Origin: Candidatus Thorarchaeota archaeon
Lineage (GTDB): Archaea; Asgardarchaeota; Thorarchaeia; Thorarchaeales; Thorarchaeaceae
Reading direction: 5' to 3'
Assembly: GCA_011365025.1 (NCBI GenBank)
Contig: RDOF01000026.1
Location: forward strand, 1 to 42,414
Length of the DNA: 42,414 nt
Each line of letters starts with the position of its first letter. Positions within the stretch are counted from its first letter, which is position 1. The position numbers were made by a program, and so were the translations under genes. Shown here in pieces: positions 1-8,617 of the stretch. A model generated the notes under the pieces. It saw nothing but the letters and a program-made list of their open reading frames with translations, had not been told where the DNA came from and did no database searches.

Positions 1-2
1 GG

Positions 3-536
3 AAAGCCGGAGGTCCTAGACGGAGTAGAGCCGAGCGACTAGAAGCCCTACAATCAGAAGGCCGCAGAAGTGCCGTTTTCTTTCTCATCATATTCTGGTT
101 CCAAGTGATTTGGGTCGCTCTGTACATTCTAGGCGTTCCCTTCATTGACTGGTCTTTCTTCGTGCTGGATGAATGGGTCCGTTTCCTTGGAATTTCCCTA
201 GGTGTCTTGAGCATTATTTACCTAATGTGGACCTTGAGGACCTTGGGAAAAATGTGGTCCTACGCAATAGAACTCAAAGGGGAGCACAAGCTGATCACAT
301 CAGGTCCTTATGCGCGAGTTCGTCATCCAATGTATGCTGCGCACATGGTTTTCAATGCAGGAATAGTACTCGTCACGCTGAACTGGGTCCTCTTGGCGCT
401 GCTGGCTATTGGCATCCCCTATACGTATAACCGCATGTTTACCGAAGAGAAGATGATGGCCGAAAGGTTCGGTGAGGAATACGAGCAGTATATGAGGCAG
501 ACCGGTCGGATATTCCCGCGCTTGCGCAGGAAATAA
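3..536 (+). CDS. Isoprenylcysteine carboxyl methyltransferase-like membrane protein (5' partial)
   Basis: Membrane methyltransferase of the ICMT/PEMT family, cut by the left edge of the window. The frame is open to the first bases. A GTG at 105 is internal, because the codons before it encode a charged stretch and then the first membrane helix (AVFFLIIFWFQ). The visible 177 residues hold three to four hydrophobic segments, the family motif RHPMY about 70 residues from the end, and the C-terminal EEKMMAERFGEEYEQY block that forms the SAM/substrate pocket in this family. Known members methylate prenylcysteine or phospholipid-like substrates at the membrane; the actual substrate here cannot be read from the sequence. 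No prenylation box is visible on the GTPases at the other end of the window, so a link to them is not supported. Confident in family, not in substrate. Confidence 0.8.
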   Translation, partial: KAGGPRRSRAERLEALQSEGRRSAVFFLIIFWFQVIWVALYILGVPFIDWSFFVLDEWVRFLGISLGVLSIIYLMWTLRTLGKMWSYAIELKGEHKLITSGPYARVRHPMYAAHMVFNAGIVLVTLNWVLLALLAIGIPYTYNRMFTEEKMMAERFGEEYEQYMRQTGRIFPRLRRK

Positions 537-564
537 ATCGAGAATTAGACAATCCAGCCTTGCC

Positions 565-1341
565 TTGAACTTCAAAGACATTAACTTCATCTACCCAATA
601 GCTTTGGTATTCCGCTCGGAGATTATTCAAGCCTACCTGTCAGAGATGCTTCTGTCGTCGGGCGATGAAATTCTTGTGGCTGATTTCGCATCTGGTGAGA
701 ACGATAGGGTACCTGCATTCATTCACAAGGTTCTACCTGACTTGATTGACGCCGGCGTAATTCAAAATATGCCTGCGAAAATGGAATGGCTTCGTCGCAT
801 CGTCACATACAGCACTGATTCTCACGGTCTTAGACTTGATAGTCTTCTTGGATTGCTTGAAGAGCAAGACATTCATATGGTATCGAGGGTGGTACAGGCG
901 AAGTTTGAAACGATGGACTCTGAAGTGGGTTTTCGCAAACCACAACTGGACATACTAGAAGAATGCGATGATCAACCCACTTGGCTTGATTCCTTTTTGC
1001 TCCAGAAAAGAAGATTCCCTTCCAATTGCTTTGATCTTGGGTTTCTAAACAATGATGTAGTTGGCTATCTTTATGAATACTACAAAGCTCATACGGACGC
1101 AGAACTGAGTCTTGGCAAGCTTCGAAATCTGATGAAGAGCAAGTCGCTATTGGTTGTCACTCAACCCTGCTTGCTTTATCAGGTTAATAACATCGAAGTA
1201 CTAGAGCAATGTGGTTTCTCCTTTTTGTCTGGAACTGACATCAACCTAGCAAACATGGTTTCTAGAAATATCGATAGGAGAACTCACAACAAAGATCTGA
1301 GCCGTCGGGGACACTATACATTTCTCATCTTTGAAAGATAA
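565..1341 (+). CDS. Unrecognised 258-aa protein, possibly a divergent Rossmann methyltransferase-like fold
   Basis: I do not recognise a family with confidence. The protein is soluble, with no signal peptide. Three features suggest a degenerate class I methyltransferase: a strand-loop ILVADFASGEN near residue 36, an acidic-hydrophobic turn FDLGFLNNDVVGYL near residue 155, and a late strand LLVVTQPCLLYQV followed by a helix and CGFSF, resembling the last strands of such folds. No clear glycine-rich SAM motif is present, so activity is doubtful. The start is a TTG 28 nt after the previous stop; no good ribosome binding site is visible and the frame stays open further upstream, so the N-terminus is uncertain. 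It probably shares a transcript with the methyltransferase before it. Confidence 0.6.
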   Translation: MNFKDINFIYPIALVFRSEIIQAYLSEMLLSSGDEILVADFASGENDRVPAFIHKVLPDLIDAGVIQNMPAKMEWLRRIVTYSTDSHGLRLDSLLGLLEEQDIHMVSRVVQAKFETMDSEVGFRKPQLDILEECDDQPTWLDSFLLQKRRFPSNCFDLGFLNNDVVGYLYEYYKAHTDAELSLGKLRNLMKSKSLLVVTQPCLLYQVNNIEVLEQCGFSFLSGTDINLANMVSRNIDRRTHNKDLSRRGHYTFLIFER

Positions 1342-1385
1342 AAACCCCTGGATGCTTTCTAGCGTTGTTGAGAAAGGCTTTATCT
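1336..1385 (+). terminator. Nested inverted repeats after the 258-aa gene
   Basis: AGATAAA (1336-1342) pairs with TTTATCT (1379-1385), and inside it CTTTCT (1355-1360) pairs with AGAAAG (1371-1376) around a 10-nt loop. It overlaps the preceding stop codon and lies just before the acetyltransferase start. It could terminate or structure the transcript; there is no clear U-run, so the call is weak. Confidence 0.3.
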
Positions 1386-1407
1386 GGAACCCAACCAGTG
1401 TTTATCC

Positions 1408-2271
1408 ATGCAATCGAAAATCAGAGCCTACGAAGAAAGGGACCAAGCAAATATCCTTGAGATTGCAAAGCAAACATGGGAAGGGCATGACCATCTGCCC
1501 CTCATTTTGGCAGAATGGGAAACGGACCCCCAGAGTCATCTGTTTGTCCATGATATCAATGGCGAAGCCGTATCGATTGGAAATCTTAGAGTGATTGAGA
1601 ATGGAAAAACAGGCTGGATGGAGGGTCTCAGAATTCATCCGGACTACAGGGGGAAGGGATTTGCCAAATCCATGACCGAATATCTGATCAAGACCGCAAA
1701 GGGTATGGGCTTGGAACGTGTGCGCTTGACAACAGCCATGGAGAATAACCCGGCATTTCATTTGGCTCATATCGCGGGTTTTAGACTTCTCTACGATAGA
1801 AAGGTCTTCTGGGCCGCCGCCGCGGACCGTCTGAAGTTTCCCGAGGAAACACTAACAACAAAGCCAGCATCAAATGAAGAGGTGCTTCAACTTGTCCCGT
1901 ACCTAGTTCCATATGGTGTATTGATTCATTTTTGGTATGCTCTTGATGCAACTAATGAGGCTATTGATGAGATTCGTAGAAAAGGAGAGTTCTGGATAGG
2001 AAGAAAGGGAAATGAGCCTGTTGCGCTGTCACTTGGGTTTGAGAACGAAAGCAGTAGTGGTAGGGAATGGTGTGTGACTATATATGCGCAAGATCCCGTT
2101 GACATTCTGTCAACCCTGGCTTTTCATATCAAAGTAATGAAAGAGAAGGGACTAAGCGCAATAATGTGTCTTCACTCCCCAAGCTTCGAACCGGCACATC
2201 ATGGAGTTTCTTCTTCTGAGGGTATAGTACACACAATCACTCTAGGACTACTCGAAAAGAATCTCAGATAA
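1408..2271 (+). CDS. GNAT family N-acetyltransferase with C-terminal extension
   Basis: Acetyl-CoA dependent N-acetyltransferase. Residues 1-135 form a GNAT domain: the N-terminal strand-helix KIRAYEERDQANILEIAKQ, strand VSIGNLRVI, and motif A GLRIHPDYRGKGFAKSM with the acetyl-CoA pyrophosphate loop RGKGFA near residue 78, followed by MENNPAFHLAHIAGF. Residues from about 140 to 287 form a second domain that I do not recognise as a canonical GNAT; it may be a degenerate second acetyltransferase fold, as in other two-domain GNATs. The ATG at 1408 gives a natural start for the first strand. No ribosome binding site is visible. Substrate unknown. Confidence 0.85.
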   Translation: MQSKIRAYEERDQANILEIAKQTWEGHDHLPLILAEWETDPQSHLFVHDINGEAVSIGNLRVIENGKTGWMEGLRIHPDYRGKGFAKSMTEYLIKTAKGMGLERVRLTTAMENNPAFHLAHIAGFRLLYDRKVFWAAAADRLKFPEETLTTKPASNEEVLQLVPYLVPYGVLIHFWYALDATNEAIDEIRRKGEFWIGRKGNEPVALSLGFENESSSGREWCVTIYAQDPVDILSTLAFHIKVMKEKGLSAIMCLHSPSFEPAHHGVSSSEGIVHTITLGLLEKNLR

Positions 2272-2327
2272 AGCGTGAAGAATTGCAAGGGCATTTGGAA
2301 ACACACTTAGGGGAGTCCACGTTGTCC

Positions 2328-4190
2328 ATGGGCATGAGCCTCCATCAATCCCATTTCAGGAAATTCTTAGCAGTTGAAACGGCTGGTGGTCCGACCTGGC
2401 ACCCTGGTGGTTCAAGCATTGCCTTCGCCTATGATGCCCCTGGGCTTTACCAAGTCTACACAGTTGCCATCGAGAGGGGACGAACACTATGGCCAACAAG
2501 GATGACCTATGAAGAGGACCGCTGTACAGACCCTCGTTTTCTAGGAGATGGTACGCTCTTATTCATTAGAGACTCGGATGGCAATGAGAACTTCCAAATT
2601 GGCTCTATTGGCAAGGAAATGGATCTTGCATGGCTTACGAATGATGCTGAGGCCAAGCACATAGTAACCCATGTTGCAAAGGATGGTTTCTACTTTGTTG
2701 CGAATCTTGAAGATAAGTCAACGTTTGACCTTTATCACCATCAAATCCCCATGGACAGACATGAAGCAGACCTTGTTTATAGGCCTGAAGAAGGATTATG
2801 CTCTATTTCAATTGTTTCTGGAGATGAGAAGCATGCAATAGTTGAGCAGTCCTTCAGCAACACTGATACTAACCTTCTCCTTTTGGACATTCCCAGTCGA
2901 AAGGCGTCCAATCTAACAAAGCACCTGAATGAAGCAAGAGCAAATCGTTGGAGTGCCATTCGATGGATTGACAAAGACCACATCCTTGTCGCAACTGACT
3001 ACAATCATGATTTGCAGCGTTTTGCTGTACTCTCACTCTCTGGCGAGTTCATTCCCTTCGAGGAGATTGAAGGCAAGGCACGCCATGAAGTCAGCGCAGC
3101 AGCACACTCGCCAGATTCAACTCACACCTATTTCACTCTTAATGAGGGGGGATACTCAAGTCTATGGCGTGGTACATTCGCTGTGGATGGAGTGAGGAGT
3201 CTTGTACAAGTTGAGCTGCCAAGAGGTGCTGTGATTTCGAGTGGTGATGAAAGATCGTTCTCTGAACCCATGTCCCTATCTCCAAACCACGAACTCCTTG
3301 CCGTGACGGTCAGCACTGCTTCGTCTCCGGTCGATATTTGGATTATCGACCTGGATAGCCATGAAATGTGGAAAGCGACCTCGGCCGGAACTGCAGGCTT
3401 GAATCCCAGCTCATTTATCGACGCAGCTCTTCGCAGTTACCTCAGTTTTGATGGTCTTCCAGTGCCATATTTCAAATACATTCCAAAAGGCGATAAACCT
3501 GCAAAGGGTTGGCCGGCAATTCTCTTAATTCACGGAGGGCCAGAGTCTCAGATTCTCCCCGACTTCTATCCAGTTGTCCAATTCTATCTCTCAAATGGGT
3601 TCGCAGTATTCACTCCGAATATTCGGGGAAGCTCAGGATACGGTCGAAGCTATATGGATGCTGATAATGTTGGGAAACGCCTTGATTCCATAATGGACAT
3701 CAAACACCTTGCTCTCCACATAAGACGGAATGAGCCCGAGGTTGATGGAAGTCGCCTCGTTGTCTATGGAGGTAGCTATGGAGGGTTTGCAGTGCTGTCT
3801 GCAATGACAGAACATCCTGACATTTGGAAAGCTGGAGTAGACATCGTTGGAGTTTCGGATTTCGTAACGTTTCTCCAGAACACGGCACCATGGAGAAGGA
3901 AGCTTAGAGAGGGTGAATATGGCAGCCTTGACCAGGACATTGAGATTTTGAAAGCTATAAGTCCAATTCATAAGATTGAGAATATATCCGCTCCTCTCTT
4001 TATCATTCAGGGGGACAATGACGAGCGGGTCCCTCTATCAGAGTCTCTTCAAATGTATGAGAAGCTTAAGGAAAAGGGTCTTGAAGTAGAATTGATGCGT
4101 TTTGCTGACGAGGGTCATGGACTGGCCAAGCTGGAGAACCGCATTAAAGCATACTCCCGGGTCGTGGAATGGCTCAAAGAAATCGTTTAG
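2328..4190 (+). CDS. S9 family (prolyl oligopeptidase / acylaminoacyl peptidase) serine peptidase
   Basis: Cytoplasmic serine peptidase of clan SC, family S9, about 620 residues, full length for the family. An N-terminal beta-propeller of about 370 residues (repeated units such as PTWHPGGSSIAFAYD) precedes an alpha/beta hydrolase domain. The catalytic triad is visible: Ser483 in GGSYGGF, Asp565 in GDNDERVP and His597 in DEGHGL; HGGPESQ is the oxyanion-side motif. There is no signal peptide, so it probably trims peptides in the cytoplasm. Several starts are possible: TTG 2283, TTG 2322 and ATG 2328. I chose ATG 2328, close to where the conserved region begins; GGGGAG at 2310-2315 would fit TTG 2322 equally well. 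It follows the acetyltransferase by about 55 nt. Confidence 0.92.
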   Translation: MGMSLHQSHFRKFLAVETAGGPTWHPGGSSIAFAYDAPGLYQVYTVAIERGRTLWPTRMTYEEDRCTDPRFLGDGTLLFIRDSDGNENFQIGSIGKEMDLAWLTNDAEAKHIVTHVAKDGFYFVANLEDKSTFDLYHHQIPMDRHEADLVYRPEEGLCSISIVSGDEKHAIVEQSFSNTDTNLLLLDIPSRKASNLTKHLNEARANRWSAIRWIDKDHILVATDYNHDLQRFAVLSLSGEFIPFEEIEGKARHEVSAAAHSPDSTHTYFTLNEGGYSSLWRGTFAVDGVRSLVQVELPRGAVISSGDERSFSEPMSLSPNHELLAVTVSTASSPVDIWIIDLDSHEMWKATSAGTAGLNPSSFIDAALRSYLSFDGLPVPYFKYIPKGDKPAKGWPAILLIHGGPESQILPDFYPVVQFYLSNGFAVFTPNIRGSSGYGRSYMDADNVGKRLDSIMDIKHLALHIRRNEPEVDGSRLVVYGGSYGGFAVLSAMTEHPDIWKAGVDIVGVSDFVTFLQNTAPWRRKLREGEYGSLDQDIEILKAISPIHKIENISAPLFIIQGDNDERVPLSESLQMYEKLKEKGLEVELMRFADEGHGLAKLENRIKAYSRVVEWLKEIV

Positions 4191-4261
4191 GAGTAGGAGT
4201 AATCGGCTTAAAGGAGCAAAGTTAAGAGGCCAGTTGGCAGGCTTCGCTATGAGGTACAACA

Positions 4262-4870
4262 ATGAGGCGTCTACTCATTATTCTCGTTCTTTCGTTGCTG
4301 TTTGTTCAGCCTACCTCGGCGTACGCTTTCAATCCTGCCTCATATACTCAGAACGGACTTCAAATCGTTGCTTCTGTCGAAGCTGCCTTACATTGGGAAT
4401 CCCCTTTCAACGAGGAAATCAATATTTCAGTCACCGTCATTTCTCAGCTCGAGAACATCACTGAAACCACTTTATCTGATGTGTTGGTGACCGTTCATTC
4501 CACCAATACCGGTGAAGGATATCTACTTCTCGCCTCGAAGACATACAGCTTGCCATCTCCTGTTGTAGGTAGCGAGAATGTTTCGACCTTAGCCACTCTA
4601 TCTATCTCTGGTTCTGGAACTGGCGATGTCTGCTACTTCGGGATCTCAGTTGAAGGAACCTTCACCAATGCAACTGGGACATATGGGTTCTCCACCATCT
4701 CCCCCGAGAATCTGATTGGACCTTTTGGAATCTCCCTCAGTATCACTTCACCGCAATTCTTGGTAGGGCTAGGATTCATCATCTTCTTTCTAGTTGTGAC
4801 TGCTGTGGGCGTCACCGCGGCGCGTAGAACAAGAATCAAGCCAAGACGTCGTCCCCTTCTCCAAGAATGA
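4262..4870 (+). CDS. Secreted, C-terminally membrane-anchored protein of unknown function
   Basis: A 202-residue surface protein. A classical signal peptide (basic MRR, hydrophobic core LLIILVLSLLFV, likely cleavage after TSAYA) leads an extracellular beta-rich domain of about 130 residues with several Asn-X-Ser/Thr sequons (NIS, NIT, NVS, NAT). A C-terminal helix (FLVGLGFIIFFLVVTAVGV) is followed by a basic tail RRTRIKPRRR that should stay inside the cell. The ATG is preceded by GAGGT at a good distance. No enzyme motif is seen. This architecture recurs in the window (6905 and 22663 genes) and is typical of cell-surface proteins in archaea. Confidence 0.75.
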   Translation: MRRLLIILVLSLLFVQPTSAYAFNPASYTQNGLQIVASVEAALHWESPFNEEINISVTVISQLENITETTLSDVLVTVHSTNTGEGYLLLASKTYSLPSPVVGSENVSTLATLSISGSGTGDVCYFGISVEGTFTNATGTYGFSTISPENLIGPFGISLSITSPQFLVGLGFIIFFLVVTAVGVTAARRTRIKPRRRPLLQE

Positions 4871-4935
4871 AGAAAGGGGCCATGCCGCAGAACTATTAAG
4901 CAGATGACAGTCGCCAAGCTGCTAGATGATTCGCC

Positions 4936-6717
4936 ATGACAAAGGCAGAGGATGTATGGGATCTCTCTCAGATGGTTGAGTTTGATGACCCTGGTTATGT
5001 AATCGAACAACTAACCTATGCTGTGTCTGTATGCGGGGAGTTCAGGGAAAGGCATCATGGGAAGATTTCCCGATACGATGCTCAGCAATTGCTTAACATG
5101 CTCCAAGAAATGGACATGCTCGAGCTGCAATTTGAAGGTCCTATGAATTACGCGTATCTGACATATCAGGCCGACATGAATGCTGAATCCGCGGCCAACT
5201 TGATGAACAAGTACGAAAATACAGCAAGCGAAATTGGACAAGTTATGGCGTTCGTTGAGATTGAGATTGGGAAACTTTTGATGGACACCCCAGACATTAT
5301 GGAAAACCCCCTAATTGCCAAATACAAGCACTTTCTTGAAATCATCAAGCGAAGGACACCGCACATGCTTTCTGAGGATATGGAGCAGGCGATAATTGCC
5401 AAGGATCTGAATGGAATCCGTTCTTGGAACCGGCTCTTTGGTGATTGGCTGGCCACTCGGAGATTTGAGATTGAGATAGATGGCAAGATCAAGTCCATGC
5501 CTTTTACTGAGATAGTGCAGTTGTACATGAGCCCCAATCGAGATTTGCGCAGACGCACAAACGAGATTGTGTTTGGCACTCTGAAACAAGATATACTTCT
5601 GTGGTCCTCTGCGATGCGTGCAATCATGTCCGATCACATTCAGGTTACTAAAATGAGGAAATGGGCGAGCCCCATGGAGCAGAGCTTCATTGCCAACGAT
5701 GTTGATGAAGAAACAATCTCAAGTCTCCTAAATACGATTGACAAGAATACTCACGTTCTTCAGAAGTACTTGGGGCTAAAGGCTAAGGTTCTGGGTCTCG
5801 AGAAACTAGGCAACTGGGATATTGAAGCTCCATTGCCGGATGCACCTGCGATGAAATTCAGCTGGAATGAGTCCAGAACTCTTGTCGTTGAAGCCTATAC
5901 TGACTTCGACGAAGAAGTTGGGTCTTGGATTGACGAGATGTTTGAGAAACGACACATAGATGGAAGAGTGCGACCTGGCAAGAGATCAGGTGCCTTTTGT
6001 CATACTTGGCATGCGGGGAAAAGTGCCTACATACTTCAGAGCTTCAGCGGAATATTAGGAGATGTGTTTACTCAGGCTCACGAGCTGGGACATTCAATGC
6101 ATGCATATCTTGGCACCAGAGCACAGACTCCATTGAACTATCAAATTGGGATGTGCATAGCCGAGACAGGCTCAATATTCGGCACATTGCTGCTGACTGA
6201 GAAACTACTAGGATCTGCAAAGTCAAAGGAAGAGAAACAGGCTATTCTTGCCTCCATACTTGACGATTTTGGAGAAGCGGCATTCCAGGTGTCAGCGAGG
6301 GTGTTCTTTGAAACCAGTTTCTATGAGGCAATTGAGCAAGGCAAGTTTCTTGACGGGGAGAAGATTGCTGACCTATGGGTTGCTGCGAGAAACCGAATCT
6401 ATGGGGACGCAGTGGAATGGCTGCCTGACATGCGATATTGGTGGACTTTCAAGCTTCACTTCTACATTCCGAATTTCCGCTTTTACAACTACCCATATGT
6501 CTATGCTCAGCTGTTTGTGTATGCGATGTATAGGTTGTACAAGGAGCAAGGAAAGGAGTTTGTGCCCAAGCTGAAAGCCCTCCTTGCCGCAGGGTCGAGC
6601 AGGAGTCCAAGAGACTTGGCGGCGGAGATTGGTTTTGATATAAGTAGTGAGGAATTCTGGCAGAAGGGCATAGACCAATACGCCGAATTCATCAAGATGT
6701 TCGAAGAAACTATCTGA
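4936..6717 (+). CDS. pepF: Oligoendopeptidase F-like M3 metallopeptidase
   Basis: Zinc-dependent oligopeptidase of family M3 (PepF/oligoendopeptidase F type), 593 residues, full length. The metal site is intact: His382-Glu383-Leu-Gly-His386 (HELGH) and Glu410 in CIAETGS as third ligand. The N-terminal half is the usual all-helical region with the motif MRKWASPMEQSF, and the C-terminus carries YNYPYVYAQL and the PRDLAAEIGFD segment typical of PepF. No signal peptide is present, so it cleaves short peptides in the cytoplasm, probably in the same peptide-recycling role as the S9 peptidase upstream. Start ATG 4936 without an obvious ribosome binding site. A hairpin lies directly after the stop codon. 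Confidence 0.93.
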   Translation: MTKAEDVWDLSQMVEFDDPGYVIEQLTYAVSVCGEFRERHHGKISRYDAQQLLNMLQEMDMLELQFEGPMNYAYLTYQADMNAESAANLMNKYENTASEIGQVMAFVEIEIGKLLMDTPDIMENPLIAKYKHFLEIIKRRTPHMLSEDMEQAIIAKDLNGIRSWNRLFGDWLATRRFEIEIDGKIKSMPFTEIVQLYMSPNRDLRRRTNEIVFGTLKQDILLWSSAMRAIMSDHIQVTKMRKWASPMEQSFIANDVDEETISSLLNTIDKNTHVLQKYLGLKAKVLGLEKLGNWDIEAPLPDAPAMKFSWNESRTLVVEAYTDFDEEVGSWIDEMFEKRHIDGRVRPGKRSGAFCHTWHAGKSAYILQSFSGILGDVFTQAHELGHSMHAYLGTRAQTPLNYQIGMCIAETGSIFGTLLLTEKLLGSAKSKEEKQAILASILDDFGEAAFQVSARVFFETSFYEAIEQGKFLDGEKIADLWVAARNRIYGDAVEWLPDMRYWWTFKLHFYIPNFRFYNYPYVYAQLFVYAMYRLYKEQGKEFVPKLKALLAAGSSRSPRDLAAEIGFDISSEEFWQKGIDQYAEFIKMFEETI

Positions 6718-6727
6718 AATTCGAATT

Positions 6728-6752
6728 GACGAAGAGCGCGATACTCCTCGTC
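6728..6752 (+). terminator. Hairpin after pepF
   Basis: GACGAAGAG (6728-6736) pairs with CTCCTCGTC (6744-6752), 8 of 9 positions, around a 7-nt loop, 10 nt after the pepF stop. A pyrimidine-rich stretch with short T runs follows. A terminator-like position, but the U-run is weak. Confidence 0.4.
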
Positions 6753-6904
6753 AGTATCTTCTTTCATCCTGATGCTGAATGAATTTGTGAGGGATTGTAT
6801 CCCTTCTTGGGACTAATGCTTGCAGCAATTCTTTGCTGAGAAGCATCCGGTATTTAAGGATGAATTCAGTAAGGCGATGCAAAGCCAATATGTGGTAATT
6901 CTTT

Positions 6905-7678
6905 ATGAGCTACGGAGAAGGTGGAAAGGGACTAGCGGTTTGTATTATTGCTGTTGTTTCTCTCGGGTCTTTCTTTATTGGCACTCTTGTTTGGTGGAAT
7001 CCATTTCCTCTAGACAATGGGGGAACAACAACAACGGGCGCTTCTGAATACGTTGACTATTCTTTCAGCAACTATGCCTTGGAACCTCCGGACTCAATTA
7101 CCCTTGATTTCTACCTGAACTCGGGCGGTGTCACGGTGGAATTTGCTGATGATCCTAGCTTGTTGTATAGTATCGATATCACCGTAAGAAACGACACAGT
7201 TCTTGAGGAAGGCCCACCGGCAGTTCTCTATCTTAATAGCGTTGTTTCTCTTGTCTATCAGTCAGGCGACATAACTGTGACACTTGGCAGCAGCATTGTG
7301 TATTTCTTTGAGTTTCACGTGAATTCAGGCCTCGCAAGCATTGCTCTAAATGAACATTCCAACGTGGGCAATACGTTTCTTGGCGTAAACTCTGGTTTGC
7401 TCAGCCTTGCCCTTGGGAATGAGTGTACTATATTTGAGAACTGCACTTTTGATTTATTTGTGAACTCCGGGGAGTTGGATGTTGACATTGCTGTTCCCAC
7501 CGCTATTGGTTGCGATTTCTATGGCATGGTTAACTCGGGCATCAGCGATATTGCAACAGCGACATGGAATGAAATGCCCAATGGCCATTACCAGACGCCG
7601 AGTTTTGCATTTGCGATCCAAACAATCACAATTTTGGCCGCTGTAAACAGCGGTAGTCTGGATGCTAGCTTATTCTGA
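6905..7678 (+). CDS. N-terminally anchored surface protein with NSG repeats (beta-helix-like)
   Basis: A 257-residue protein with one N-terminal hydrophobic anchor (GLAVCIIAVVSLGSFFIGTLVWW) and a Thr-rich linker. The rest is extracellular and repetitive: six copies of NSG preceded by a hydrophobic residue (FYLNSGGVTVEF, FHVNSGLASIAL, LGVNSGLLSLAL, LFVNSGELDVDI, GMVNSGISDI, AAVNSGSLDASL), plus a degenerate LYLNSVVSLVY. Each is followed by alternating hydrophobic residues, as in beta-helical putative adhesins of the DUF4097/DUF2807 type. The family assignment is inference. The protein ends right after the last repeat. No catalytic motif. Start ATG 6905; its region upstream (6753-6904) holds only a possible TATA-like TATTTAAGG near 6850. 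Confidence 0.7.
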   Translation: MSYGEGGKGLAVCIIAVVSLGSFFIGTLVWWNPFPLDNGGTTTTGASEYVDYSFSNYALEPPDSITLDFYLNSGGVTVEFADDPSLLYSIDITVRNDTVLEEGPPAVLYLNSVVSLVYQSGDITVTLGSSIVYFFEFHVNSGLASIALNEHSNVGNTFLGVNSGLLSLALGNECTIFENCTFDLFVNSGELDVDIAVPTAIGCDFYGMVNSGISDIATATWNEMPNGHYQTPSFAFAIQTITILAAVNSGSLDASLF

Positions 7679-7795
7679 ATCGAGTTTGCTTATTCATGGA
7701 TTTGCACATTTGACTGAGCGTTGTCGGAGCTGTTATATGCCCCGATTGTCAAGAATCATTTGAAGGAATCTAGGTCTGAGGGATTTGACTGGCCA

Positions 7796-8041
7796 ATGTC
7801 AAGCAGAAAGCCAAAAAAAACCGGTCGATATGAACTCAGAACGCAAAATGCAAACGGAACAACCTCGGGCGAATTTTGGGAAGCTGAGGCAAACGGAAAG
7901 TTTGTCACCATTCGTTTTGGTAAAATTGGCTCATCTGGATATCAAGCTGCTCGAGAGTTTGGCTCCGCCAAGGAAGCAGACGAATTCATGGCAGAGCGAC
8001 TGCTAACTATGATAGAGAAAGGATATCGTCCAACTCAATAG
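7796..8041 (+). CDS. Small stand-alone WGR-domain protein
   Basis: An 81-residue protein consisting almost only of a WGR domain: an aromatic strand FWEAEANGK, then VTIRFGKIGSSGYQ (the position of the Trp-Gly-Arg signature, here F-G-K), then AAREFGSAKEADEFMAERL and the closing KGYRPTQ. In eukaryotic PARPs the WGR domain contacts DNA ends and the catalytic domain; stand-alone WGR proteins occur in bacteria and archaea with unclear roles, usually presumed nucleic-acid binding. The ATG at 7796 is preferred over a TTG at 7721 in the same frame, because the first 25 residues from TTG lie outside the domain. GTTATATG near 7731 is a possible TATA box. Confidence 0.75.
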   Translation: MSSRKPKKTGRYELRTQNANGTTSGEFWEAEANGKFVTIRFGKIGSSGYQAAREFGSAKEADEFMAERLLTMIEKGYRPTQ

Positions 8042-8058
8042 GATGGCCAATTTCCAAA

Positions 8059-8595
8059 CTAGATCATGACACCTCCAAATATCATTACTGACAAGATTAG
8101 AAGGGCATTCAGCACGACTGGAAAAACAAACCACACAATGTAATTGCCAGGAGGCGCCGTAAACCTATCCGCCTGCTCTGGGATAAACGCAAAGTATCCA
8201 TTACTGACCGGTGTCCAATGCCAAAATGACTTTCTTGCGCTCAAATAAGGTTCAATGAACGCCAGATCTATTAGACCACAGAATAAGCCTGATGCTATTG
8301 CAGCTGCAAATCCATGAAATCCAACAAACAGAAAGAGCAGCAACCCTCCCTGGATGACAACAACCCACATGAATGGAATCCACGTCGGTACTCTTCCAAG
8401 GAACAGGCCATTGTAGGGTGTATAGTAGTAGTATCCCTTCCCTGAAACGTAATGTTCCCCCATCCATGCAGCAGTCATAACTACAATTGATTGTGGAAGT
8501 GCCATAGGTCCAATCATTTCAAGAAGCGCAGCTGTCGTAATTGCTCCAAGAATCACAAAGACAGCAGTTATCATTACCCCTACCGCTTTAGACAC
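8059..8595 (-). CDS. Polytopic membrane protein resembling CruF/DUF422 carotenoid hydratases
   Basis: About 178 residues with five predicted membrane helices. The layout matches carotenoid biosynthesis proteins of the CruF/DUF422 type: EHYVSGKGYYYYTPYNG followed by RVPTWIPFMWVV, then an acidic helix LIDLAFIEP, a W-rich loop (SFWHWTP) and PPGNYIVWFVFPVV near the end. CruF hydrates the end of C50 carotenoids in haloarchaea. This assignment is pattern-based inference; another isoprenoid substrate is possible. The start is placed at GTG 8595, with GGGAGGG 10 nt upstream. A TTG at 8673 in frame would overlap the upstream winged-helix gene by 56 nt and add a hydrophilic stretch. It is probably cotranscribed with that gene. 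Confidence 0.55.
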   Translation of the reverse strand: MSKAVGVMITAVFVILGAITTAALLEMIGPMALPQSIVVMTAAWMGEHYVSGKGYYYYTPYNGLFLGRVPTWIPFMWVVVIQGGLLLFLFVGFHGFAAAIASGLFCGLIDLAFIEPYLSARKSFWHWTPVSNGYFAFIPEQADRFTAPPGNYIVWFVFPVVLNALLILSVMIFGGVMI

Positions 8596-8617
8596 TCCGT
8601 GTAATCCCTCCCTGAAC

